A stretch of DNA of 64,000 bases, taken from the NCBI RefSeq assembly GCF_002443255.2, contig NW_019211455.1:55742671-55806670 (forward strand), given 5' to 3'. Under the pieces are notes generated by a model. It was given only the letters and a program-made list of their open reading frames with translations. It was not told the origin of the DNA and searched no databases. Source of the DNA: Varroa destructor (lineage: Eukaryota > Arthropoda > Arachnida > Mesostigmata > Varroidae). How positions within the stretch are numbered: position 1 is the first letter of the stretch; each line of letters opens with the position of its first letter. Positions 9,400 through 21,923 of the stretch are shown here, piece after piece. Position numbers and translations under genes: made by a program.

Positions 9400-12300
9400 T
9401 GTGGGTATTTCGTTTCGTAGGACCTAGGATTGAGAAATTTAGAAATTCTACACTTAAACGACAGACCTCTCATTTTATCGGTTAGATTTCCTCTAATAGT
9501 TTCTGGAAACGAATGTTACCTAAGCCTAAGACGGTAGCGGCTTCTATTGAAGGAAACAATATGCTCTTTATGAATCTATATTTATGAATAATAGCGTTCC
9601 TACCTGAAAACTTCGAAATCCTGGTAACGACACAAATGTTCTTGTACTTGAGCGGGGTTCCTTTTTTATTCAAGGTCTTGACAAATCTTAGACACGGCCG
9701 TCGTATCCTTAAGCGAGGAAAACCACCACAGGCTGGAAAAAGGGCTTCTTACACGTGGTCAGAATTTGTGCTGAATTAGCATTTACGTATTTTAATCTCC
9801 CTGTTATTGGTTCCATCTATTTTCTAAGGCTTTCATTATACACAGGAGAATCATTGTGTGCAAATTATGCTTGTCTTATGACAATAAATGTTACACTCTT
9901 GTTACTATGTTATTTAAGAAAGGAATAAAGTGCTTCGAAAAAGTAGAATTGCGTTAAAAAAAAACCATAGTCTATCGAAGAGCTAAGAATGGCTACTTTG
10001 TACAAAGAATCGCACAATGTTGAAATTTGGGCTCCCTTGCGTTATTTGCACACCATATGCTCTATGCATTACGTTAATTGCCAGGCTATATGACAGAGGT
10101 TCAGATGAACCAGCTATATTCTGGACAATTTGTTTTTCTGCGTGACCTGTTAAATTCTAGCGAGTGCGATTTCCTAGCAAGCCTGCACCAGCTGGCTAAT
10201 AAACAATGCCTGGCACATAAGTAAATCGGAGATATAACCAGGTTGGCTTAATCAGCACTAGCAGCTTCACGAAGTTTTGCGCCAACGACTGCTTTGCATG
10301 CTTCCAGGATGGCCTGTCAACCCGACACGGGGCAACCTCTCCCCCGGAACCCGGGCTAGCATAGTAAAGTGCGCAGAACAAGATATAAAGTAAATAAATG
10401 CGCCATCTTTAGTATAAATAGCGTTTGCTAATAGATGGTCATTAACGGGACAATAAACCGTCAGCGCGTGACAACAAAAAACAGATCAATAACCCGTTTA
10501 ATAGCTACCCCTACGCATATTACTGAAATTAACTAATTAATATTTTGTGGAACTTTTGTAATTTGTAGAAATCGATCCGAAATTTCCGTTACAAAGTTAG
10601 GAATGATAGAAAGATCTGTATCAGAGTTACTATTTTACTCTGTTTTTTATTTATGATCATGGAAGTCCTAGGTAAACAGAACTGTCACAGGCTGTATAAA
10701 ATCACAGGTATTCATATAAATACGACTATAGTATAGCAAAAAAATCATTCAATATATCAATTAAACTGTATTATTATCACAGGAGTTGATATTTATGTTT
10801 TTGGGTTACAAAACCAATTGGACAGCTAATTAGTTCATGACGACGGTTAGAAATAGAGTACAATTAAGGTTATCGAAGTTCGACGAAACATAGCTATGAT
10901 TACACTCGTTTAAGCACCGAATGGTCGCAATGATAACCAACGATAAAGTAAAATGCCTTTAATAGAAGATTCCGAACAATGGCTATTGCTTATGATTTTG
11001 ATTTATACGTGCTCTGAGGTAATAAGTTAACTGAAGTTTCTGTAAGGATAAGGAATGCACAATGTGGTGTCTATACGCGTAGATTAACATTAAATGATTC
11101 AAACGTTAGTATTTACCGTTAGGCGCCCACGACGTGTGAGGTATAAATTTGACACTTACGTGGGCTGGCTGTGTCACTTGCGGCGAACGAACCCACAATC
11201 GGACTGCTGGGGCGAAATCTACAAATGACACAGCGCACCACCCGAAGGCGAACTGGGGTCCTTTTATGGTGTTTGTCGGATAAGCTGGGCCGTTTCACAG
11301 ACTGAATAGACCACCATTCCAGAGACTTGCCTTTGTGCATATGAAGTTTGATATGAATTTGAATACACGGTGATATGATACTATATTACGAGACCATGTG
11401 TTATAATAAAACATTATTTATTATTATATTATAACGTTGTTATCACAGAGTATAGATGCTATATCGCAAGCTAGAGCATAAGATGACACAATGTTATCCT
11501 CACGGGAAACTGTGCACCGTCCGGTACCGCCACCGTCACAGTTGAAGTCGTAAGAAATGTAGAAGGTTTCATCGTTTATTCTACAATGTACGCTGTATTT
11601 TACACATGCGTGAGTTGCATAGTTTTTTTTATACAAGCGGCAACTTTTGAAAATTACCCGTTGTCGTCTTTTGCCCAGATATTCTTTAAAAGGACCAAGG
11701 TTATACGACAGAGTGTTTCAGCAAAATGCGCATAATCAGCCTTATCTTTTCATGCCAATTGATATCAATGCTATTAGGCGTTACTTTGATGTTTCTACAC
11801 GATTACAGTTACGAGAACTGATGAATTTCTTTTCTACGAGGTTTGTTACGAGGTTTGATCTTGTATCACTCTATTATACCTTGGCCTGTGTTTTGGATAT
11901 ATGTTCACCGCTTCCATAAAAAAAAATGTTACTTTTACTATAATATTGGATTTAATACCCATATATACGCCTATATTAGCCCTTATGAAGATTTTTACAT
12001 ACAAACACTTCCTTGCTGCCACGAACCCGCGAACCGCAACTTCGCGAGGTGTCACTTTGGATTCCAGTACCTCATTAATCCTGCAAGTCGTATTCTAGAA
12101 TGAATTAGCCCGCTGTTTTCTAAAGTGCGGCATTTGCCTTCCAAAACAGGAGTCGTATACTCTATTACTCTAAACCTGCCTTAGGTCGTCCCCGTAAAAA
12201 GCTCAGACTAATGTCCCCTACACCCAGCCCTTATTTAATCCAGATCTGTGATAAAAGTCCTGGGTAACAGGCAGTCGTGATGTCAAATGTCAGATAGGTC

Positions 12301-15300
12301 TAATTAGGTGCCACCTGGAGAGCAATCGTAGATGTAGGCTTCAACGGCTAGGAAGATTATTTATTACTGCAGAATACCTTGGTGTCAATGATTTGTTCCG
12401 CCGGTAAAAGATATCTGTTCATCACATAAAATTGGCAGATTACGCTTATGCGTTCAGAAAGGATGATTTGGACAGTTCTGTTTTTTGTGATGTATATTCC
12501 ATTGAAAAAAAATCTTAGCAACTGATGTCTAAGGCACCTTATTTGATCGTTAGTTGCAGTATTTAATTATTGGCCTCTGTTGCTGCAAGCGGTTTGCGTA
12601 ACGAAGAACAATAACATGATATTAAGTAAATATTGATGCGGTGCTTCAGAAGGGAGGGATATTTTCTGACTGAAAGATGCGACGGAGCACATATTTAAAC
12701 CCATGTAAACTCGTAGCTCATTGTTTCGAATAGAAGGGTTGTCGTATCGTAACCCAATAGGTTTTGCTGAAGCTTTACTTTATTAAGTAGGGCATATAAT
12801 AGTTGTTTGTATTTGTTTGCCTGCTAAAAATACGCATAATGATGAACACATAATTAATTTATAAAAAAAAAAATGCAACCTCCAAATATGTGTACTAACT
12901 ATTAGAGGTTTACTTTACGCTGGTATATAGTTTAACATGTTGTAAGTCGTTGTTAGAATATGTACGCGGCCTGTACATATTAGGCAAGTCTAGATGTACG
13001 TCTAGGCAAGCAACTAGATTTTCAATATTCCGAGCAAAATTTGAAAATCTTGATATACTTGTAAGGTATCGTTTCTCAATTTACATGCTTGATCGCACTA
13101 CAGAAACGTCCCTTGACACCTTACGTACTTAGGTTAGTTCTAACTTACTAATAAGTATTTAATCGGTGTATTTTCCATTGGTTTAAAGTGCCCGCGCTGT
13201 GCAAACTATTGTCTTACGGAAAGGAATCTTAACAACCTATTTTTCGACCATATGCTGAGCGACGTTTTGTGCATGATTCTACGTGAACAGCAGTCAGTCA
13301 ACATTATAGACACAGTCTACTCTAGTTAGCAGAGAAATAATTCGATCAAAATCGTTTACGGAGAGATAGAGTAATGGAAAGATAGAAAAACTCCGACGAA
13401 GACAAAGTAACATGAAAATATACCCTTTTTTAATATTGCTTGGTACTCGGCTAATTTGACGCCAATTCCACCATTTTAACAATTAGTTCAATTTGATTGC
13501 AGCTTAAGCAACATTCATGATAAATTAATGTTTTTATTTAATATCTAAAATAGTTAGAAAACGAACAGGCGAATTAACATCGGCCGATCATACTGTCAAA
13601 AGAGCTCAAAGTTTTCAAAAGCAACTGATTCCCAAACACTGGAAGCTGAAAGAAATAGCTATAATGCTATTTTTAAAATATAGAGCTTAACATATTTTTC
13701 ACTAAAGAAATTAGCCATCCGAATCATGGTTATGTTTCATGTACAGGATTGTGAAGGGTGCACTTTTCTGAAGTGTGAATGAAATTCCTCTGAGAAAAAT
13801 GTAAAGAATGAATGTAAATCGTAGGATACGGAAAAAAACAAAAAACATATGTCTTAATAAAACTATAAAAATACAAAAAATATATATATAATTTTCTTAG
13901 ATAAAAAATACACGATAATACCCTTGAGAACCCATGTGAAAAAGTCAGAATAAATGCAAACATATGGAAAGGATTGGGATTATATGAACTAAAATTTACT
14001 GAGAAAAAAAGCAGCCATAGAATTTTTTTTTTGAAATAATGCTAATGTCTGTATGCGAACTTGACACAAGCAAAGCTACAAAGGCTATCTATGTATAGGT
14101 CACAAACAGTCCTTTAAGAACATTCATATGAATTTGCTAAACAAGCCATTCTATGCGGAAAATGGAAAGTCTTCTTTTTTGCCTGCTTACCTTGTTTGAG
14201 TGTTCAAAGTGTAACTATACAGCTATACTATACCATCGAAGACAGAATATGAAACATTTTAAATTATCATAGAGATTTTTTTCATTTAAGTCATCAAAGA
14301 CGAGAACAGCTAACTTGATGGAAGTTCTTTTTTTTTTTTTTCTAGTAAATTCCATAAACAGAAAGGCAGGTAGGTGAATAGCAAGCAAAAACACTGCTAA
14401 GAGTTTTCCCATTATACATTCGTTCTTCATTCTAACATACACGACTTACTTATGAATCTGGCTAAAGCAGTGTACTATGTGACCGTTGTGACCTTCTGTA
14501 GAATAGTGAAAGCCATATAAAAATACTGTTCGTCTGTTTCTCATGGTTGTCACATACAAACTATACCTAACGGACCTCAATGAGGAACGCTCAACGAGTA
14601 TGGAAAACGTTTATTTCTTCAAGAATACCAGCACTCGACTATTACTTGGGATCGAAAGAATTGTATAAAGACGGATTATTCAATTGAGAGCATTGATGAA
14701 GTGCTATATAATCAGTTGTTTACTGCTAACTAACTTATAACTGTGAACTTAACTTTTTTTTTTAAATCAGTGTGTATTCATGCACCAATGGTGATATTAT
14801 TATAATCTCACTTGTAAAATGAGTTTTAAAATCATGATCTTGAGGTCCTTCACACCATACGTTTTTATTGCCATGTTATGTACTCGTATTATTACAAAAA
14901 AACGATGTACTCGAATAGGTGGCTTCGTAATTACGTCATATAGTTGATACTACAGGAAGATGTTGGGTGGATATTAGATGGTTTGCATACACTGTGCGAT
15001 GGATACGATTTACGTTTACGCGCAGATTATTTATAAAATGTGCTTAGAATGATTTTTTTTGTTCACAGAATGGCATATGAAGGGTGATCAAGAAACACTT
15101 TAATAAATAAGGATTTTTATGTTGTTTTCCTTGCTATATTAGTTCAGAATAAGCGTTGTACCTTCCATATAAGACTCTAAAAAACTATCTTACGAGAGTC
15201 AGCCAAAATATATAATAAAAACAGGAATCATATAAAGAACACAAAGGCTGACCTCTACTCAACTGTATGTTGATTTTTCATCCTTCTGTACACAGCTATA

Positions 15301-15580
15301 TTTGTCTCTTAAAATAGCCATAGTTAATCACGTTGTTTTGCTGTCTACGTGACGTATACGTATTTGTAAAAGATATACGGTGATAATTATTAATTGAAAA
15401 TTATTTGCAGAATATTTATCTTTATTGGTGCATGTAAAGAATCTATTTTGTTTCATTTAGAAAATAAACTGCGCACTCCGTAATAAGGAACTGATACCTG
15501 TGCACGAGCGCGGTATTACAGGACAATGCAGCTCCACATGATTCTGCTATTGGGATCTGCTCTATTTTTCGAATATAATT
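9400..15580. other. gene-poor stretch
   Basis: No gene could be built. Two GC-richer islets on the minus strand have some exon-like character. One is 10230-10365, a TATGCTAG acceptor followed by open text ending FVKLLVLIK. The other is 11149-11290, open text ending in a good donor C|GTAAGT at 11159-11154. Neither joins a neighbour. The plus frame 11647-11919 has no ATG and no motif. The remainder is AT-rich with A/T homopolymers. Confidence 0.35.
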
Positions 15581-15582
15581 AT

Positions 15583-15588
15583 TTTATT
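15583..15588 (-). terminator. polyadenylation signal for the NACHO-like gene
   Basis: AATAAA on the minus strand, 241 bases beyond the NACHO-like stop codon. Confidence 0.4.
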
Positions 15589-15828
15589 GCATTTCATCAT
15601 GGCCTTTTCCACTAGGCTTGAAACATCTTCATATCGACTCACGTTCGTCCTGCTATATTATGGGAAAAAAGAGGCGAATAATACGTATCGATCAATGAAG
15701 TTTTCCATTCTTACTTATAGAATCTTATCAGATGTATCTGCATTGTAGGCCCCATGCACATGGTAAAATTTATAAAGTAATTTTAATCATTACCTAGCAC
15801 CGGAACGTAATCGCTATATAGTCGTCAT

Positions 15829-18206
15829 CTAATCTTCTTTCTTGCCCTTTTTTTTGTTCTTTTTCGAGTCCCTCGGAGCTACATCTTTAGGAACGGTACC
15901 ATCTGCTGATGTTCCCGGTCCTTGTGCGCCTCCGTGCCCCGGCTGTACACCGGCCTGCGTCCATGGACCTTCTTGCATTCGTCGAAGCACGTCCTGCTTC
16001 TGACGAAGATCATCCTCTTGCCTGTGGCGTTCCATCAGCTTTTCCGCAGCTTTAAGCTCACGCTTGCGAACCTGAGACAATTTGATAAACACAGACGAAC
16101 GCGAATATCGAAGTGGTCGCGAGTCATCCCAGTTTCTAACAGATATACTTTGTCCTCCGTCGAAAAAATTATATTAAAAAAATAGGCAAAATGACTGGCC
16201 TAAACGTCTGGGCGAGGAGAATGATGAAAAATATTTCCAAAAAACAAAATATACACATTTTGGCCTTAGGTAATAATCATCGGTTAAATCAATTAATTCT
16301 TAAGTTCTTTTTTATTTAAGCATCGATATTACCTGGTAGAAGACGACAAGCCGGCATCCGAGTAAAAGCGTGAAGAAGAGAGCAGGAGCCATACGCTCGA
16401 ACGGATCTCTAAAATTAGTGAAATCGATTAACAAAACGAACAACATTGAATCTGTGTGTATCCGGAAACGCATTGCTTGGTAAATTAAAGTTGGGCCGTT
16501 GACGTTATTTTAACGGTTTAACAAAACCATTCCATGTGAACCAATGTTATCGCTAGCAACAATTGCATAGAAGCCAATTTTAAAAAACAACCACTTACTT
16601 AAGCATTGCATGCGTGTACACGGCACCCAAGCACAGCACGAGAAGTATCAAGTTGACCAGTTGTTTGACGTGGCCTGAACGTTTGTGAAGATCCAAACCA
16701 AACAATGGTGGCCATTAGAAATACTATGCATCAAAGTGGTCAACATTCAAGCTCAGTGTTTCTAGCTTATTATTCCTATACGCGTCCGTACTACTAGCCA
16801 ACGCTAATTGACAGAACTAGACGCGGCTAAATATGGATTCAAACTCTATCTAGCGTTCCGTTAGTTGTAGCATCATGTGGCGCGACGGACGGAGCCCCCT
16901 GTTTCTGACTGTATTGCTTTGTGTCGTAATGTTACATTTTTACCCAGCAATTTCCTTGAGCTAATTCCCGCTTTCGCTCACATCTAACAGGTACGATTTA
17001 TCGGGTTTCGTCCATTTTGATAAGCATATATATTAAGTGTATTATATATACGTATATATATGTATAAAATCGTATATCGTATGCAATAGAGCTTGAGTCA
17101 TCTCTAAGATGATGGGGGATAAGATGAGATAACACCGTTTTTCATTGAAAGATATATCTTATTATTGTACTAATATCGATCGTTATGTGCATTCTATTGC
17201 GAAATAGAATACTAGAGTGATACTACGAGTCAAATCCACCCGCGTACATGCATGAAATCACCAGGCTTCCCCTTGCGATCATACAGGTAGGATCAGGTAA
17301 ATGTAAAATGAAAGAAAAAAAAAGGATACAAAAAACAGTAATTATATATGTAATCGATTTCTTTGTAAGGCAGTTGAGGGTCATGGTACACGTGTGTCCA
17401 TCTCACAAGCTCTTTATCGTACTCGAGCTCGTTTGGCAGACGATTGATTATATTATTGTTATAGTTTGCTACATTTGGATAACTGTGTTAATCTGATTAC
17501 TTTCTACTCACCAGGAATAAGCAGGAGTGTAGTTCCACAGCAGACTTCGACCCATCCAACAATGAGACGAAGCCATTTCGGACTGATCTTCAATGCGAAT
17601 AATACCGCTGACGGGAAAACCTTTGCGTATTGTACAAAATTTCGCCTCTGGAAAAAGAATAACAAAACGCTTAATATATTCACTCTTATCTATTCTATAT
17701 TAATGGCTTCTCTAAATAAATATTCTAATACTTTTATAGGCAGGTACCTGCATCATTATTCACATAATGAATACTATATATAAATAATCGGACGTACCCA
17801 GCTTGCGGTAAATGACGGGAGCGACTTAATGTCGTTTCGCCGCCGATACACCGCTATTTTAGACGATTTGTTCGCTCTGTTCTGTTGACCCCTCGCTGAT
17901 AATAGAGATTCCAATATTTAATAAGTGATTTCTGATATCTCGTACAGCTTTAGAACAAAAAGTGTATGTGTAAAAAAAGGTCCCAAGAAGATACATTTTT
18001 TTAAAACGTATGCGTCTTTATATATATATATAATATGCTTATGTAATGAATTTGTTTGGGATTGCTTCGTGTTTACTGCACAAAAAACTTACGATTTCCC
18101 GATGCATTTCTCGGTTGATGTTAGGGGTGATCTTCATTGAGCCGACGAATACAAAGAATAAGCCCATAAATACTGAAAGCGTTGTTAATACTATAGATTT
18201 GGCCAT
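15829..18206 (-). CDS. TMEM35/NACHO-like acetylcholine receptor chaperone (five exons)
   Basis: Complete minus-strand gene. Exons: 18206-18093, 17647-17512, 16674-16599, 16408-16333, 16071-15829. All borders are GT-AG and phases join exactly (0, 1, 2, 0), giving 214 residues from ATG at 18206 to TAG at 15829. The protein starts MAKSIVLTTLSVFMGLFFVF and has four membrane segments, near residues 4-24, 59-83, 88-105 and 116-133. Family matches include VALSVxLGLFFVFxG-like text in the first segment, KWLRLIVGWVEVCCG for the second, and DPFERMAPALFFTLLLGCRL for the DP(L/F)xRxAxALxFxxLLxCRL signature. TMEM35A/NACHO is an ER protein that promotes assembly of nicotinic receptors; that role here is inferred from homology. 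The cytosolic tail is a helix rich in Arg/Glu/Gln, then a Gly/Pro stretch and a lysine-rich end (KKNKKKGKKED). The human tail differs, so the tail may be lineage-specific. Confidence 0.88.
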
Positions 18207-18949
18207 TTTGCCGGCTTTGCCACTTGTGTGTAAATCTGAAATCGAGAGGAAGTCCTATGAACGTGATTTATAAACCTTCTGACACTCATTGTCAGTTTTA
18301 ATAAATTCTATAAATGTAGGTGGTAGATTTGGAAGCTCCATTCAATTTTAATCACAAGCTACTGTAAAGTAGGTATTGCATTGTTTTGCCTTCGCATCAT
18401 AATCCAATCTAAACAAAAGCCCCTATCAGCATTATTTCAACTAACCGAATAACGTTTTTAACCTGTTCATTCTAAATGGACTTGAGGGATATGCACGGAC
18501 TAATTCGTGGATGTCTCTAGATTTAGCGGACTCAAGATTTTTACTCACCTTTTAAAATTGGTCGGTTGGTTGTTTTCTTTATTGACCTTTTTTTTTTGAA
18601 TATAGGCCCCCTGTTTACAGGTGGTGTGTGCGTTTATGCAAATGCAACTGGAAACCGTATGATCGATCTGCAGCCCACCGTGCGACAGTGCCGGAAATGG
18701 CCGTGGTGGACTTTCGTCAAAGAAACTGTATCAAAAATTTCTGCTCACGATCACCACTGACTCAACGAGAGTTTTTTTTTTGTCTACTGTCAGACAAAGA
18801 GAAATCAATTTTTCATTCTTCTTACAATACGATGCCAGAAATAACACTGTTAGTCCCTATGGATAACAGCGTCCTAGGCAGTTACAACTTAAACCCGCGT
18901 CACCACAGGATGCATAAGACACAAGAAATGAGATTCGGTGGCAAGCTAT

Positions 18950-19470
18950 GAGATTTTCTCTCTGAGCCACAATTTTACCAGGTATAACTGGGTGTTTGAA
19001 GTAGGAAAATAGAAGGTTTGTTGCCTAATCGCGGTGGATGACTTTAAGTTTTGGTGGTTATAGGATGACACGGCAGGGAAGAAAAGGAGTCGGCTGATAA
19101 GGCTAGGATGGAAAAATGAGGGTGTCTGCAATCGAAGCGGCCACAACAGAAAATACAACGGTCGCCGCTCCCCTGTGCGGCCTGTGTTTGTTTGCTTTTA
19201 CTCCTGAGCACGCAGTCCAGGGGTACCGGATAACGGCGGAGAGAGGAGAGAGCGCTGGGCGAAAATGGAGATTCGCGCTGTGTGTGAGTGAGCCTGAGCG
19301 GAAAGGGAAGCCTTTTGGTTGTTGTCGCTCATCTCTTTCAAGGGGAAACAGAGGAGGGCAGGTTTACAAAGAGAAAAGATTTCACGGAACACGCGATAGA
19401 GGCCGCCACTCAGCTTGGCAAAGTCAGCCGGCTCAACCCGGGTGTCTCGTTCGTGCGGACTCTCTGTGTT
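18950..19470 (-). promoter_or_regulatory. GC-rich island, probable promoter and 5' UTR region of the NACHO-like gene
   Basis: This block is clearly GC-richer than its surroundings, with many CG dinucleotides and purine-rich GGAGAGAGGAGAG-type motifs, and lies about 0.9 kb upstream of the NACHO-like start codon. Small open frames on both strands here look like side effects of base composition. The transcription start is not visible; the assignment is by position and composition. Confidence 0.4.
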
Positions 19471-19532
19471 CTAACATATAAACTATATTGCATATACACA
19501 ATGTAACCAAAATCGCCAACGACAATATGTGC

Positions 19533-19546
<14 letters not shown>

Positions 19547-19576
<30 letters not shown>
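19547..19576. repeat. (TA)n microsatellite
   Basis: TA run of about 30 bases directly at the left edge of decayed repeat copy 2. Confidence 0.95.
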
Positions 19577-19580
<4 letters not shown>

Positions 19581-20200
19581 CATTTAAATGGGACAAAACT
19601 TTTTGGACTATTTGTTGTAACAAACATGCGTTCATTTGCTATTCTTGATACCAGAAAAAAGCGTGTTCTCTTCAGAATCAAACAACAACTTTGTCATGGT
19701 GCAAAGCAATGTGTGGTTTTAGTAATTTGGGCAAAAATTAGCTATTATCCAGTCTTTTTGCACTAAACCAATCCTCATCAAAGTCAATTTTTTTTTTTTT
19801 AATACAGATCGATTGTCTACCGTACTGCTAGTTTTTTTGCGGTCTCTGAAACGTCCAAGAAAATTTTCGCGCGGCTCAACAAGTTTTAGTCAAAGAACTG
19901 AGGAACGGCTCGAAACGTCATTTTGATACACCGATTTGAAACTAACAGTTGTGTTAAAATGGAAAATAGAAATTATCAATTGGGTTGTTTAGAAGAGCAT
20001 CAACAATTAGCCTCTTTACACCTTCAGACTCTTTGATAACTTTGATTTATAAGGCTTCTGGCCTGCTATAAATTCAAAATATAATTTTCTTAGAATATTA
20101 TTGTTAATAGCACATTAACGTGACATCTTAACAACTTTAAACCTATGAATATTGTTTGGCGCATGGTTACTACTGAACATAGAATAAATAAATAATTTAG
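19577..20200 (+). mobile_element. decayed interspersed repeat, copy 2
   Basis: Co-linear with 1251-1890; see that entry for the shared blocks. Same orientation and same position relative to a TA microsatellite. No coding capacity is left. Confidence 0.55.
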
Positions 20201-20571
20201 TTTTGTTTAAGTATTTGTTTTTATTTAGATAGATATAAACTTTCTAACTGTCAAAAGACGCCTGTCACCTCCTTTAAGCCGGTATTGGTTATACCAATAC
20301 GAGCTGATGCGAATATAAATCCACAAAGTAACCGGCTCTATCTGAGTGTCTATACATAAGCGCAATTGCATTTCATGAAAGCTGGGATATGAATTACACT
20401 ATAGGATGTAAAATCTTATTTTTTTGTTAAAATTAAAACTTCCTAGATAATTTACGTGGTAGGTCAATTGCTTGTAACACTTTGTCGATTAAGCATTTAC
20501 AAATATTATAGAAGTTGTAATAAAGTATAGTTAATAAAGGTAAATATTATGCCTGAATATCTAAAAAAAAG

Positions 20572-20602
<31 letters not shown>

Positions 20603-21923
20603 TAAACTTAATTCTAGTAACGTTTTTTGAAACGCATTAATTGAATACAACTGTCATTTATTTGTAACACGGAATAGATTTTTATAGTAAGGCCCGCAGC
20701 GATCAGACCGCCGTTGAATGACTATAGCTCCCATCATTTGGTAACAATAGCGTTTACGTTTGTCAAGAACGCGGTTAAAAGGCTAAGATAATGAGTCCCT
20801 TCTAACATATTCCGCATAACTACTTAAATTCAATACTGCAATAAAATAGTTTTGACAATTTTCTAATTCCCCTTTTCTCTATCAGTGAGATACAGATTTG
20901 ACTTAATATTATCGATCGACTATAGAGAGACTGAACTTGACTAGTTTTTTTTTATTATTATTATTAACTAAGGACCTCAAATAATGCGTTTAGACATAGC
21001 TTATGTATGCGTCTTTCAAATTACTTATTACGATAACTTAAGTATTTTATAAACAAATAGCTCAGTTAGTTTGAAAAGTATGTTGCAAGTTCCCGTATTT
21101 CGTTTGTTTTAAGAGTTTCGTCTACGCGTTTTCTTGGGATAGAAACTCGCAATATACCGGGTGTCCGAAACGTGCGTTCGGTTCACTGTCAGATTACGTC
21201 TTGAGTGAAAATTTGCCCAGGCATAAAGCTTCTATTATTGATGTCAAAAGACACACACAAGTTATTATTCAACCAAGTGTTTCGGCTGTAAAATAATAAA
21301 CTACACTACATATACAAAATAAAGGCAAGCATAGTGCCGAAGTAAACTTCTTGTGAACATAACCAGTTTATTTATATTTGGCAAAGATGCGTCTTATCAC
21401 ATTTAGTATGCCTGCTTGTTTTACAGCGATACGTCACACATAACATATTTTTTGTATGGATAGGTTCGACACGTTGTTCGTAAAACCAGCTTTTTTTAAC
21501 TTGTGTTACTAGGATATTACTGACAGTGTATCGTTAACTTCAATTGCAAATAATTCAACCGAGATAACTTTTGAAACTCTATTACAAAGATTACCTTTTT
21601 TCAACTTGAAACAATAGCACCGGATTTACATAGTACAAACTGTCAGTATGACGTCTCTATCAAGAGCATGCAGATTCTGCTAACTTGATAATTATCCAGT
21701 GCGATCTTCGATTTAACATAACGTGATCAAGTCACTTGTGACTATTCAAATACACGAACAATATTTTTGTCCTGATCGATACCTGTTGATATGTATCTAC
21801 ATCCAACAAGGGATAGTAATTTGCTATGACAATTTTGCTGAATAAATTTCCTCGTAATTCCAAATAATTTGCCCTCGTATATTAGTATGACTCTATTGTT
21901 TCTTCTAAAAATATATAATATGT
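20201..21923. other. intergenic, no gene recognised
   Basis: AT-rich spacer containing (TA)n at 20586-20604 and (TTA)n near 20950. At 21155-21175 a CCGGGTGTCCGAAAC motif resembles the GGGTGTCCxAAA start of many mariner-type inverted repeats, but no partner end or transposase was found. The minus-strand TTTATT-complement AATAAA at 21372-21367 is a possible polyadenylation signal for the POMGNT1-like gene. Confidence 0.3.
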
